The notes under the pieces were generated by a model. It saw only the letters and a program-made list of their open reading frames with translations. It ran no database searches and was not told the origin of the DNA. From contig JBKBRB010000007.1 of assembly GCA_046292465.1 (NCBI GenBank), positions 48,974 to 112,973 on the forward strand: DNA of 64,000 nucleotides, written 5' to 3'. The position numbers and the translations under genes are program-made. This document shows, one piece after another, positions 18,010-26,681 of this stretch. Position 1 is the stretch's first letter. Every line of letters begins with the position of its first letter. This DNA is from JANWWM01 sp046292465 (lineage in GTDB: Bacteria; Bacteroidota; Chlorobiia; Chlorobiales; Thermochlorobacteraceae).

Positions 18010-19605
18010 ATGCTGTCGCAACTTTTGGTTACCTTTCTTGTTGGAGTTTTAACATTAGGCTTTACAGCAGAGAATCTTTTCGCTCAAAAGAAAGCTAATT
18101 CGCATTTCATCAGCAAAAAACTCTCGAAGCGCGACCAACGCTTGCTTAAAGAATTACACGCCGAATTAGATAAACTGCTTCTCGACGAGGCGCATAGCAA
18201 CACGTTTTGGGGCGTTCATATTGAATCGTTGAACCCTAATTTTGGTGTGATTTATGCCTTAAACAGCGAGAAAAACTTTGTGCCTGCCTCGAATCAAAAG
18301 TTGCTCACAACGGCGGCGGCACTTCACTACTTGGGCGAATCGTTTCGGTTTCGAACATCAGCGCATACTTGGGGAAAAATTGTTCCTGCTGAGAACGGCG
18401 CAATGCGGCTCGATGGCGATTTAATTGTGTTGAGCGATGGCAATCCGTATCACGCCGAGCGGTTCATTGATTCCACTGGCGGATTTTTCTTCTATCAACT
18501 CGCCGATAGCCTTTTGGCGCGAAACATTACGCTTATCAATGGCGATTTAGTCGCCGATGACCACCTCGTTCAAGCCTCGACTTACTCGCACGCCGTTAGC
18601 GGCGGCGACGGCGATTATGCGTCTGACTGGGCGTGGGACGACCTTTTTTATGCCATGGCGGCACCCTCTTCCGCGCTTGCCTTCAATGAAAATTGCGCAA
18701 CTGTTACCGTTTATCCCGCCGACAGCGTCAGCAAATCCCCTATTGTGAGCATTTATCCTGATGTCAATTTTTTCAAAATTGAAAACAGTGCAACCACAGG
18801 ATTTGCGCAAACCAAGCGCACCCTCGAAGTCGTCCGCCGTTTCGGCACGAATACGATTTTCATCTCAGGCTCAATCCCACTCGATTCGCGTGGCTTTCGC
18901 GAAAGAATTTCCGTCGAGCAACCCTCTCTATATTTTCTCACTGCGCTCAAAAAGGCACTTGAAGAAAAAGGCATTCGCGTTTCGGGGAAACTGCGCCGCA
19001 AACATGGTAACGACTTTTATTTGACCGATACGCTCCAACAAGTTGCTTCACAATCTTCGCCGACCCTCTTCGCCATTTTGGCTGAAACCAACAAAGCCAG
19101 CAACAACTTTTTTGCCGAACAGTTACTCCGCCGAATCGGCTATGCGTATCGCAAAGAAGGAACGATTGATGCAGGGTTAGACGCTGTGAAAGTTTATCTC
19201 AATTCGCTTGGCATTACCGAAAAAAACTTTTACATCATTGACGGATGTGGCTTATCGCGCAAAAATCGCATCTCACCCTCAGCGATTGTCAAACTTCTGA
19301 AAAAGAATTACGCCGCCAATTCATTTGAGACCTATTACCAATCGCTTGCCGTTGCAGGCAAAGATGGAACACTTCAAAATCGGCTTCGTGAAGGAAAAGC
19401 CAGGGAGATGACTTTTGCAAAGACGGGATTTGTGGGCGGCGTGCGCACGCTTTCAGGATATTTTTATGGGGAAGACGAAGAATGGATTGTCTTCTCAATT
19501 ATGGCGATGAACTTTACACAGTCGCGCCTTGATATTGAAAAAGTGCAAGACCGCATCATCGAGCTCTTGGCAGAATGGGCGTCAGAACGAGCAAACCACC
19601 CATAA
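18010..19605 (+). CDS. dacB: D-alanyl-D-alanine carboxypeptidase/endopeptidase (PBP4 type)
   Basis: A 531-residue exported low-molecular-weight penicillin-binding protein (peptidase S13). After an N-terminal signal peptide the catalytic triad of motifs is visible: SNQK (SxxK; about residue 96), SNN (SxN, in NKASNNFFAEQL; about 363) and KTG (in FAKTGFVGG; about 475). The insert between SxxK and SxN is the long one typical of DacB. It trims or cleaves cross-links of peptidoglycan in the periplasm. TATCTTTG at 17963-17970, 40 bp upstream, could be a -7 element. A terminator follows at 19728. Confidence 0.95.
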   Translation: MLSQLLVTFLVGVLTLGFTAENLFAQKKANSHFISKKLSKRDQRLLKELHAELDKLLLDEAHSNTFWGVHIESLNPNFGVIYALNSEKNFVPASNQKLLTTAAALHYLGESFRFRTSAHTWGKIVPAENGAMRLDGDLIVLSDGNPYHAERFIDSTGGFFFYQLADSLLARNITLINGDLVADDHLVQASTYSHAVSGGDGDYASDWAWDDLFYAMAAPSSALAFNENCATVTVYPADSVSKSPIVSIYPDVNFFKIENSATTGFAQTKRTLEVVRRFGTNTIFISGSIPLDSRGFRERISVEQPSLYFLTALKKALEEKGIRVSGKLRRKHGNDFYLTDTLQQVASQSSPTLFAILAETNKASNNFFAEQLLRRIGYAYRKEGTIDAGLDAVKVYLNSLGITEKNFYIIDGCGLSRKNRISPSAIVKLLKKNYAANSFETYYQSLAVAGKDGTLQNRLREGKAREMTFAKTGFVGGVRTLSGYFYGEDEEWIVFSIMAMNFTQSRLDIEKVQDRIIELLAEWASERANHP

Positions 19606-19612
19606 GCCGTCT

Positions 19613-19628
19613 TGTGATAATCATCACA
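19613..19628. promoter_or_regulatory. Palindromic CRP/FNR-like operator without an obvious target
   Basis: TGTGATAATCATCACA has perfect TGTGAT half-sites around a 4-base centre. It fits both the CRP consensus TGTGA-N6-TCACA and the TGAT-N4-ATCA core seen upstream of nrfH. It lies 8 bp after the dacB stop, and no intact gene starts downstream for 650 bp. Confidence 0.4.
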
Positions 19629-19727
19629 GCCTTCGGTGCTCTACTGTATTACATTTGCGCGTGTATTCTTGGGAGTTGTTCTTTGCTGTTCTTTCATTCG
19701 CAAGTATGAAGATAGTTCTTCAAGTAT

Positions 19728-19759
19728 AAGCCTGTCGCAAGATAGGCTTTCTTATTTTG
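19728..19759 (+). terminator. Probable terminator after dacB
   Basis: AAGCCT (19728-19733) pairs with AGGCTT (19744-19749) across a 10-base loop and is followed by TCTTATTTT. Located 122 bp after the dacB stop codon. Confidence 0.6.
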
Positions 19760-19767
19760 AGCAACTT

Positions 19768-20117
19768 TTACCTATCGGTGAACGATACAATGCCGTTACT
19801 TCTGATGTTGCTCCGATGTTCAAGTGCAGTGATTTTGGAAAGAAGCGCAGTTGAGCAATCTCTTTCGTCGAGTGTCTCAATTTGAGCATTGCACATATTT
19901 TCAGTTCTGTCGGCGAAAGCGCAGGCAATTCCTTGATAATGGGTCAAAACTTGGGGTGTGTCTTCAATAACTCTCGCTCAAACATTTTCCAAGTCTTCTC
20001 TGGGTTGAGGTTTCGCTCCACCTCTAAAAGATTGCTTTTCATTGCTTCGAGCGCTCCTGTTGTAATTTGCTCTTTAATGGCGTTGCCGGCCGCTCTTTCA
20101 AAGAAGCCATTTGGCTT
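19768..20117 (-). pseudogene. Decayed LuxR-type HTH transcriptional regulator (C-terminal remnant)
   Basis: Reading the minus strand from about 20117, one frame gives NGFFERAAGNAIKEQI, then NPEKTWKMFERELLKTHPKF, an in-frame TGA (19944-19946) and, in the same frame, PIIKELPALSPTELKICAML and KLRHSTKEIAQ. The expected helix continues in another frame as ALLSKITALEHRSNIRSN, implying a one- or two-base indel near 19840. This is the pattern 'F...HP.F...L....P.LTP.ELK.CALL.L.LSTKEIA.ll......VE.HR.NIR.KL' of LuxR-type helix-turn-helix regulators attached to sensor proteins in Bacteroidota and relatives. The sensory N-terminus is missing. The gene is inactive by at least one stop and one frameshift. 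The remaining parts of 19606-20276 hold no other recognisable gene. Confidence 0.65.
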
Positions 20118-20276
20118 TTATGGTTGCTATATGTTTCGTTGGCGCGTTTGGCATCGTCGTCAAACTTTGGCGGCGGCTTTTGGGAAGATAGTGTTAATCG
20201 GTATGACAAGCGGAGAGAGCCTCACTTCATGAAATCAGTTGTATATTTAAGTTGAACATCAATTATGTTCCTTTGT

Positions 20277-21263
20277 ATGTCGAAACCAACCACTGTCATT
20301 ACGGGCGGCGCAGGCTTTTTAGGCTCACACCTTTGCGACCGCTTTCTTGCCGAAGGGCATCGCGTTATCGCTATTGATAATTTGATTACAGGCTCGGCGG
20401 ATAACATCGCGCATCTTTTTGGCAATCCGAACTTCAAATTCATTCAGCACGATGTAACGGAATTTATTTATGTGGAAGGCGAGGTGCATAATGTGCTTCA
20501 TTTTGCCTCGCCTGCTTCTCCGATTGATTACCTCAAACTCCCGATTCAAACGCTCAAAGTCGGCTCGCTTGGCACACACAAGGCATTAGGATTTGCACGC
20601 GCAAAGAAAGCCCGATTTATGATTGCCTCAACCTCTGAAATTTACGGCGACCCGCACGAACACCCGCAAAAAGAAACCTATTGGGGAAATGTGAATCCGA
20701 TTGGACTGCGCGGCTGTTACGACGAAGCCAAGCGTTTCGCCGAAGCCATCACCATGGCGTATCATCGTCATCATGGATTAGACACGCGCATTCTGCGCAT
20801 CTTCAACACCTACGGCGAACGCATGCGGCTTGACGACGGACGTGCCCTGCCCTCGTTTGTCGGCTCTGCGCTTCGTGGCGAAGACATGACTGTTTTCGGC
20901 GACGGCTCACAGACGCGCTCGTTTTGTTATGTCTCCGATTTAGTCGAAGGCATTTGGCGACTCTTGCACGCCAATACGCATGAGCCTGTCAACATTGGTA
21001 ACCCAAGTGAGATTACGATTTTGGATTTCGCCAAAGAAGTGCAAAAAATCGTGAAGGAACTCACCGGCAAAGAAGTCGGAATTACTTACAAGCCTCTGCC
21101 CGCTGACGACCCCAAGCAACGGCGTCCCGACATCACACGCGCAAAAGAATTGCTCGGCTGGGAGCCCAAAGTCGACCGCGCCGAAGGCTTACGACGCACG
21201 ATTGAATTTTTCATCAAGAAAACCGCATTGCATACAAATGAATTCAACTCAGCCCGCTCTTGA
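20277..21263 (+). CDS. NAD-dependent UDP-glucuronate decarboxylase-like extended SDR
   Basis: A 328-residue extended SDR nucleotide-sugar enzyme. The Rossmann motif is GGAGFLGSH (about residue 10), the catalytic pair is in CYDEAK (Tyr/Lys, about 152-156), and 'RIFNTYGERM', 'VFGDGSQTRSFCYVSDLV' and 'RRPDITRAKELLGWEP' are the substrate-side blocks of UDP-glucuronate decarboxylase (UDP-xylose synthase). It should make a UDP-sugar for surface polysaccharide. ATG 20277 was preferred to 20265 because it begins the canonical 'MSKPTTVITGGAGF'. The stop lies inside the following crp/fnr gene (26-bp overlap). Confidence 0.85.
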   Translation: MSKPTTVITGGAGFLGSHLCDRFLAEGHRVIAIDNLITGSADNIAHLFGNPNFKFIQHDVTEFIYVEGEVHNVLHFASPASPIDYLKLPIQTLKVGSLGTHKALGFARAKKARFMIASTSEIYGDPHEHPQKETYWGNVNPIGLRGCYDEAKRFAEAITMAYHRHHGLDTRILRIFNTYGERMRLDDGRALPSFVGSALRGEDMTVFGDGSQTRSFCYVSDLVEGIWRLLHANTHEPVNIGNPSEITILDFAKEVQKIVKELTGKEVGITYKPLPADDPKQRRPDITRAKELLGWEPKVDRAEGLRRTIEFFIKKTALHTNEFNSARS

Positions 21264-21864
21264 ATTTCGCGTCTCAAAAGAGCTTAAAGCCAAACTCTTA
21301 GAATACAGCATCGTGAAAACCTACCACGCAGGCGACGTGATTTTAAGCGAGAACGCACATATTCGCTCAATTCCGATGGTTAATCGTGGCTCGATTCGCG
21401 TCATGCGCACGGAAAAAGATGGTCGCGAAATTTTGCTTTACTACATCAAAGCAGGCGAATCGTGCGTGATGTCGTTCTTAGGCGGCTTGCATAATGAAAC
21501 CAGCAAACTCAAAGCCGAAGTCGAAGAAGATGCCGAAATTCTATTCCTCCCGATTGACAAAGTCCCTCTGCTCATGCGCGATTATCCCGAATGGCTCGAT
21601 TACATCTTCAAACTTTATCACAAGCGATTTGAAGAACTCTTGGAAGTCATTAATGCGGTGGCATTCAAGAAGGTCGATGAACGTTTGCTTTTGCTCTTGA
21701 ACAAAAAAGCCGAACTCTCTCAAAGTAAAACGCTTTTCGTTACGCATGAACAACTTGCAAACGAGTTGGGGACGGCGCGCGTCGTCGTCTCTCGGCTTCT
21801 CAAACAGTTAGAAACAACTGGGGAGGTCAAGTTAGAACGCAATAAAATCACGCTGTTGCGATAA
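21238..21864 (+). CDS. Crp/Fnr family transcriptional regulator
   Basis: A 208-residue regulator with an N-terminal cyclic-nucleotide-binding-like sensory domain (about 15-125), a dimerisation helix and a C-terminal winged helix (VTHEQLANELGTARVVVSRL, about 162-181). Only one cysteine is visible in the sensory domain (SCVMSF), so it lacks the Fe-S cysteine set of FNR. The effector is unknown. It overlaps the UDP-sugar enzyme gene by 26 bp, so the two are cotranscribed. It is distinct from the cysteine-free Crp/Fnr gene at 39234. Confidence 0.9.
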   Translation: MNSTQPALEFRVSKELKAKLLEYSIVKTYHAGDVILSENAHIRSIPMVNRGSIRVMRTEKDGREILLYYIKAGESCVMSFLGGLHNETSKLKAEVEEDAEILFLPIDKVPLLMRDYPEWLDYIFKLYHKRFEELLEVINAVAFKKVDERLLLLLNKKAELSQSKTLFVTHEQLANELGTARVVVSRLLKQLETTGEVKLERNKITLLR

Positions 21865-21877
21865 CTTTTTACGATAA

Positions 21878-22588
21878 CTATTTGCGCTTCCACTTCCACA
21901 TTTCTTTGTAGGGGTTGATTGGCTTAGGCAAATTTTCTTTTCCGAGTTGTAGCACCATCAAGTGCAAATGCGTCGGTGAGCGGCGTTTGAAGGCGTGAAA
22001 TCCTGTTCGCCCGACCTCACCGATTGGCGTGCCGCTGACAAGGCAATCGCCGAGATTTACAAAAACGCTTCGCAAATGTGCGTAGTAAAAGAGCCTCTTT
22101 GAGACGGTGTCGTAAATCCAGACGTATTTTCCGCCGCGCAGTCGGCTTGTGTCGCTCCATTCGGTTTTTATCTCAATCACCACGCCGCTCGAGACGCTCA
22201 AGACGCGCACGGGCTTTTTGGTGCGGTCATCAAGTTCATCTTGGTTGTCATCTAAAATGAAAATATCGTGAGCAGGATGCGGGTTGTGTCGTGTTTTGGC
22301 GAAGAAGTCGAAGCCATATGCGCGGTAGCCACGTCCGTTTCCGCCGATGGCTTGGGACGTGTAGCCTTCAAGGGGAAATCGCCATTCTTTTTGCGCTGAA
22401 ATGCCACGATGGTTTTGCTCGAAGTAGGTGTGTATCTCGGCTATGATGCTCTTGAACGCCGAGATGGCAGAATCTTTGTCAATAGATTCGGCGCGAATCT
22501 GTTGCTGAAGCCTGACAAATTCTTCGCACGGCTTACACTCCGATACTGCGTTTGAATCCAACAAGAAAATTAACAGGGCACAGAGCAT
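21878..22588 (-). CDS. M23 family metallopeptidase (LytM-like)
   Basis: 236 residues from ATG 22588, which gives a hydrophobic export signal (MLCALLIFLLDSNAVSEC); an in-frame TTG lies 18 bases upstream. The zinc-binding motifs of M23 peptidases are visible: HPAHDIFI (HxxxD) and HLHL (HxH), with the catalytic-side YAHL between them. Such enzymes cut peptidoglycan cross-bridges or act as division-linked activators. The gene follows moxR by only 7 bp, so they are cotranscribed. Confidence 0.85.
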   Translation of the reverse strand: MLCALLIFLLDSNAVSECKPCEEFVRLQQQIRAESIDKDSAISAFKSIIAEIHTYFEQNHRGISAQKEWRFPLEGYTSQAIGGNGRGYRAYGFDFFAKTRHNPHPAHDIFILDDNQDELDDRTKKPVRVLSVSSGVVIEIKTEWSDTSRLRGGKYVWIYDTVSKRLFYYAHLRSVFVNLGDCLVSGTPIGEVGRTGFHAFKRRSPTHLHLMVLQLGKENLPKPINPYKEMWKWKRK

Positions 22589-22595
22589 TTCAGGT

Positions 22596-23582
22596 TCAAG
22601 AAGCAATCAACCTTTGAATGATGGTTTCAGGTTTAATGCCGTCGGCTTCCGCGCTGAAATTGGTGAGAATGCGATGTCGCAAAACAGGAAGCGCGACACT
22701 TTGCACGTCGGCGATTTCAGGCGTGAAGCGACCTTGCAACAGGCAACGCACTTTCGCTGCCAAAATCAGATACTGCGAGGCTCTCGGTCCAGCACCCCAA
22801 CTTACAAACTGCTTGACGTCGGGATTTTGTGTGCGGGTTGGTCGCGTTTTATCAATCAGCCGAACAGCATACTCCACGACATTATCCGCCACAGGCACTT
22901 GGCGAACAAGTTTTTGATAGGCTAAAATTTTTTCGGTGTTCATGACCTTTTTCAGTTCGGGCTTGTAGGCGGAAGTGGTGGATTTCACTATCGAGATTTC
23001 TTCTTCAATCGTCGGATAATCAATCCACAAGTTGAACATAAAGCGGTCGAGTTGCGCTTCGGGCAAGGGATAAGTGCCTTCTTGCTCGACGGGGTTTTGC
23101 GTGGCTAAAACGAAAAAGGGTTCGGGAAGTTGATAGCGTTTGCCGCCGGATGTTACTTGATGCTCTTGCATGGCTTCAAGCAAGGCGGCTTGGGTTTTCG
23201 GTGGCGTGCGGTTGATTTCATCGGCAAGCACAATGTTGGCGAAAATCGCGCCTTGAATAAACTTGAAAAATTTGCGCTTCGTCTCATGGTCTTCTTCGAG
23301 AATTTCCGTGCCTGTAATGTCGGAGGGCATAAGGTCGGGCGTGAATTGAATTCGATTGAATTGCAAATCTAAAACCTTCGCCAAAGTCGAGACGAGCAAT
23401 GTTTTTGCAAGACCGGGCACACCAACCATCAAGCAGTGTCCGCGCGCCAGCACGGTCATCATTAGTTGCTCGATAATTTCATCTTGACCGATGATGACTT
23501 TGTGCATTTCGGCTTTAAGCGCCTTGAAATCTTCGGCAAGTTGTTCGGCAAGTCGTAATTCAGTTGAAACGGCGACTGACAT
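22596..23582 (-). CDS. MoxR family AAA ATPase
   Basis: A 328-residue AAA+ ATPase. Walker A is GVPGLAKT (about residue 54), Walker B is VLADEINR (about 118), followed by the 'PPKTQAALLEAMQEHQVT' sensor block and 'FVLATQNPVEQEGTYPLPEAQLDRF', all diagnostic of MoxR. MoxR proteins act as chaperones that insert metals or activate partner proteins, often next to DUF58 and VWA genes. Those partners are absent here; the neighbour is an M23 peptidase instead. The gene starts 6 bp from the stop of the M16 gene. Confidence 0.95.
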   Translation of the reverse strand: MSVAVSTELRLAEQLAEDFKALKAEMHKVIIGQDEIIEQLMMTVLARGHCLMVGVPGLAKTLLVSTLAKVLDLQFNRIQFTPDLMPSDITGTEILEEDHETKRKFFKFIQGAIFANIVLADEINRTPPKTQAALLEAMQEHQVTSGGKRYQLPEPFFVLATQNPVEQEGTYPLPEAQLDRFMFNLWIDYPTIEEEISIVKSTTSAYKPELKKVMNTEKILAYQKLVRQVPVADNVVEYAVRLIDKTRPTRTQNPDVKQFVSWGAGPRASQYLILAAKVRCLLQGRFTPEIADVQSVALPVLRHRILTNFSAEADGIKPETIIQRLIAS

Positions 23583-23588
23583 AAAAAT

Positions 23589-24953
23589 TTAAGTGATGAG
23601 ATTTCCGTCTGCATCTTCAACGGAAAGCGCCCCAAAGCGTTCCACTTGTCGGCTCACTTGGCTTGGGTCGCCTGCAATCACAAACACAAACGATTCCGTG
23701 TGAAGATGTTTTGTTAATTCATCAAGAATTTGCTGACGCTCAAGCGCATTGATGGCGTCAAGGTAAGTGTTGTAGTAAGATTTTGGCAATCCGTAAAGTT
23801 CTACATTGGCAAGGCGAACTGCAATTGAAGTTGGCACTTCGTTTTGAATCACGAAATTTCCCATAATGTATCGCTTCGCCGCCGTCAATTCTTTTTCGCT
23901 TATGCCTTCTTGCAACAGGCGATTGACCTCAAAGAGAATTTGCTCAATGGTTTCTCCGGTTACTTCGTTTCGAACTTGCGTTGAAATGTTAAAATCGCCT
24001 GCAAGCCGAAGCGCGTCGAAGCCACTGCGGATTCCATATGTGAAGCCTTGCTTTTCGCGCAAGTTCATGTTGAGCCGCGAGCCAAAATATCCACCCAAAA
24101 TCATATTGCCCACATAGAGCGGAATGAACGCCTCGTCGTTACGCGCAATTGAGAGATGCCCGATGTTCAAAACCGATTGCACCGCGCCGTCTTTTTTCAC
24201 GAGTCGAACTTCACTTTGCGTACGCTTCTGCGGCAGTTCATACAGTAGTTCTTCCACTTCATGCGACGCCCACGCGCCAAAATATGTTTCCAACAACGCA
24301 ATCATCGTATCCGCCTCAATATCGCCCGCCACCGTGATAAAGGCACGATTGGCAAGAAAATACTTGCGATAAAATTCAAGCAACTGCTCCCTTGTGAGGG
24401 CTTTCAGCGATTCAATCGTGCCAAGCGACGGATTGCCGTAAGGGTGCGGCGCATATATCAACCGATTGAAGGCTTCCGACGAGAGCCGCGTCGCATCGGC
24501 TTTTGAAAACTGCAACCGACTTAAACTCTGCTGACGCACAAACTCAATTTCGCTTTCCATAAATGCTGGATTCAACACCACATCGGAAAGAATTTCTAAT
24601 CCTTTTTCCAAATGCTTACGCATTACCGTAAGCGAAACACTTCCAAAATCAATCGAGCTTGACGCAGTGAGTTCTGCACCCAAAAATTCAATTTCATCAG
24701 CAATTTCGTTTGCTGTGCGTTTGTGCGTTCCTTGTTGAAGCAGTGCAAATACAAATGACGATGCTTTGAGTGCTTTTCCATCTAAAACAGAACCAGCACG
24801 AATGTAAAGGCGCACATTCACCACAGGCACATCGTGCTGTTCATAGAGCATGACCTTCAAGCCGTTTGAAAGCGTGTGCTCTACGGTATGAGGAAACGCA
24901 ACATGGATAGGTTCAGGATTGATGGGCGCAATGCGACGGTCGAGCATGCTCAT
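23589..24953 (-). CDS. M16 peptidase-family subunit lacking the zinc-binding motif
   Basis: 454 residues covering both halves of an M16B protein (N-half to about 220, C-half after). At the position where active members have HxxEH the sequence reads SSFVFALLQQGT, with no histidines or glutamate, so this chain cannot bind catalytic zinc. It keeps the C-half 'GYFGSRLNMNLREKQGFTYG' block with the R/Y substrate pair typical of the non-catalytic partner in M16B heterodimers. An active HxxEH partner is expected but is not adjacent; the upstream gene is a mutase separated by a terminator. Probably periplasmic or cytosolic; no signal peptide is visible. Confidence 0.85.
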   Translation of the reverse strand: MSMLDRRIAPINPEPIHVAFPHTVEHTLSNGLKVMLYEQHDVPVVNVRLYIRAGSVLDGKALKASSFVFALLQQGTHKRTANEIADEIEFLGAELTASSSIDFGSVSLTVMRKHLEKGLEILSDVVLNPAFMESEIEFVRQQSLSRLQFSKADATRLSSEAFNRLIYAPHPYGNPSLGTIESLKALTREQLLEFYRKYFLANRAFITVAGDIEADTMIALLETYFGAWASHEVEELLYELPQKRTQSEVRLVKKDGAVQSVLNIGHLSIARNDEAFIPLYVGNMILGGYFGSRLNMNLREKQGFTYGIRSGFDALRLAGDFNISTQVRNEVTGETIEQILFEVNRLLQEGISEKELTAAKRYIMGNFVIQNEVPTSIAVRLANVELYGLPKSYYNTYLDAINALERQQILDELTKHLHTESFVFVIAGDPSQVSRQVERFGALSVEDADGNLIT

Positions 24954-24967
24954 AATTTGTTGAAATG

Positions 24968-24990
24968 AAAAAGGGACTGTTCGCAGTCCC
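24968..24990 (-). terminator. Rho-independent terminator after the mutase gene
   Basis: On the minus strand GGGACTG-CGAA-CAGTCCC (stable tetraloop) is followed by TTTTT. It lies between the mutase stop (25002) and the M16 start (24953) and separates the two transcription units. Confidence 0.85.
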
Positions 24991-25001
24991 CTTGAAGATA
25001 A

Positions 25002-26681
25002 TCAAAACACGGGCGTTTCTTCATATGTGCCGAACTCTTGTCGCAAGGCTTCACAAATTTCGCCAAGCGTTACATAACGATGTGCGGCTTCAATAAGCGG
25101 CGGCATAAGGTTTGAGCCATCGCGTGCCGCTTTTGCAATCCCTTCAAGTGAGGCTTTGACTTGTTCATCATTGCGCGAGGCTTTGACTTCTCTCAAACGC
25201 TTGATTTGACGTTCCTCTACCTCCTTTGTGATTTGCAAAATCGGAATATCGATTTTTTCATCTTTCTCAATGAAGTCATTGACGCCAACGATGATGCGCT
25301 CTTTGCGGTCGAGTTCTTGCTGATATTTGTAAGCGGCATTGGCAATTTCCTTTTGCATGTAGCCTTGTTCAATGGCTTCAATGACGCCGCCGAGTTTATC
25401 AATGGTTTCAAAATACTTTTCGGCTTCTTGTTCCATTTTTTCGGTGAGGGCTTCGACATAGTAACTGCCGCCGAGCGGGTCGACCGTGTTCGTTACGCCG
25501 GTTTCGTAAGCGATGATTTGCTGTGTGCGAAGCGCAATGCGCACGGCTTTATCCGACGGAAGCGCAAGGGCTTCGTCCATTGAGTTGGTGTGGAGCGATT
25601 GCGTGCCGCCCAGCACTGCCGCAAGGGCTTGAAGCGCGACGCGCACAATGTTGTTTTCAGGCTGTTGGACCGTGAGCGTGCATCCTGCGGTTTGCGTGTG
25701 GAATCGCAGTTGCCACGAGCGTTCATCTTTTGCCCCGTATTTGTAACGCAGTCGCTTCGCCCAAATTTTTCGTGCCGCTCTGAACTTGGCAATCTCTTCG
25801 AAGAAATCGTTGTGCGAATTGAAGAAGAAGGAAATGCGCGGCGCAATGTCGTCGACGTCAAGTCCCGCAGCGATTGCATGCTCGAGATAGCAAAATCCAT
25901 CGGCAAGCGTGAAGGCAAGTTCTTGAACTGCCGTTGAGCCTGCTTCTCTGATGTGATAGCCTGAAACGGAAATCGGATTGAACTTCGGCATTTCTTTGGC
26001 ACAATAGGCGAACATATCGGTAACAATGCGCATTGACGGCTTCGGCGGAAAGATGTATTCTTTTTGCGCGATGTATTCTTTGAGAATGTCGTTTTGGATT
26101 GTGCCGCGCACGTTTTTCAGATTGCACCCTTGCTTTTGCGCAACAGCAATAAAATAAGCCAGTGCCACCATCGCCGTTGAGTTGATGGTCATCGAGGTTG
26201 AAACTTGCTCCAAATTGATGCCATTGAAAATAACTTCCATGTCGGCAAGTGAAGAGACTGAAACGCCGCACACGCCGACCTCACCTGCTGAAAGCGGCGC
26301 GTCGCAATCCCAGCCCATCAAGGCGGGCAAGTCAAAGGCGACCGAAAGTCCGGTTTGTCCGCGCTCCAAGAGAAACTTATAGCGTTGGTTCGTTTCTTCG
26401 GGCGTTGCAAAGCCTGCAAAGAGTCGCATTGTCCAAAGTTTGCCGCGGTAGAGATTGTTGTGAATTGAGCGCGTGTAAGGAAATTCGCCGCTGTTTCCAA
26501 TTTCGGTGTTGTAGTCGATGTGTGCAGTGTCGAGCGGCGTGTAGAGCGGTTTAATTTTTTCCCAACTCAAGTTTTCGTATTTCGCAGATAGTTCTTTCGT
26601 CGCGCGATTTTTCTCGAGCCATTTTTGAAAATCGGCTTCGAGTTTCTCGAAGTCTGTTGCAAGATGCGTGTCGATTGCCAT
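25002..26681 (-). CDS. icmA: Acyl-CoA mutase large subunit, probably isobutyryl-CoA mutase (IcmA-like)
   Basis: 559 residues forming the TIM-barrel substrate domain of a B12-dependent acyl-CoA mutase, without the C-terminal B12-binding (DxHxxG) domain and without a fused G-protein. Length matches IcmA (about 566 residues) and split mutases. Two specificity positions decide the call: where methylmalonyl-CoA mutase has Tyr89 (TIRQYAGF) this protein has Phe88 (TMRLFAGF), and where it has Arg207 this has Gln206 (IAQKEYIF). The 118-residue spacing is preserved. Phe and Gln are the isobutyryl-CoA mutase pair (Phe80, Gln198 in Streptomyces IcmA). The small B12 subunit must be encoded elsewhere. It is 190 bp from the fused E1 gene, which would supply isobutyryl-CoA from valine. 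The subclass is inferred from the residue pair. Confidence 0.85.
   Translation of the reverse strand: MAIDTHLATDFEKLEADFQKWLEKNRATKELSAKYENLSWEKIKPLYTPLDTAHIDYNTEIGNSGEFPYTRSIHNNLYRGKLWTMRLFAGFATPEETNQRYKFLLERGQTGLSVAFDLPALMGWDCDAPLSAGEVGVCGVSVSSLADMEVIFNGINLEQVSTSMTINSTAMVALAYFIAVAQKQGCNLKNVRGTIQNDILKEYIAQKEYIFPPKPSMRIVTDMFAYCAKEMPKFNPISVSGYHIREAGSTAVQELAFTLADGFCYLEHAIAAGLDVDDIAPRISFFFNSHNDFFEEIAKFRAARKIWAKRLRYKYGAKDERSWQLRFHTQTAGCTLTVQQPENNIVRVALQALAAVLGGTQSLHTNSMDEALALPSDKAVRIALRTQQIIAYETGVTNTVDPLGGSYYVEALTEKMEQEAEKYFETIDKLGGVIEAIEQGYMQKEIANAAYKYQQELDRKERIIVGVNDFIEKDEKIDIPILQITKEVEERQIKRLREVKASRNDEQVKASLEGIAKAARDGSNLMPPLIEAAHRYVTLGEICEALRQEFGTYEETPVF

Noticed and set aside
19882..20232. 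116-residue open frame on the plus strand
   Set aside because: Antisense to the decayed LuxR-type regulator, no RBS or domain; the minus strand explains the region better.
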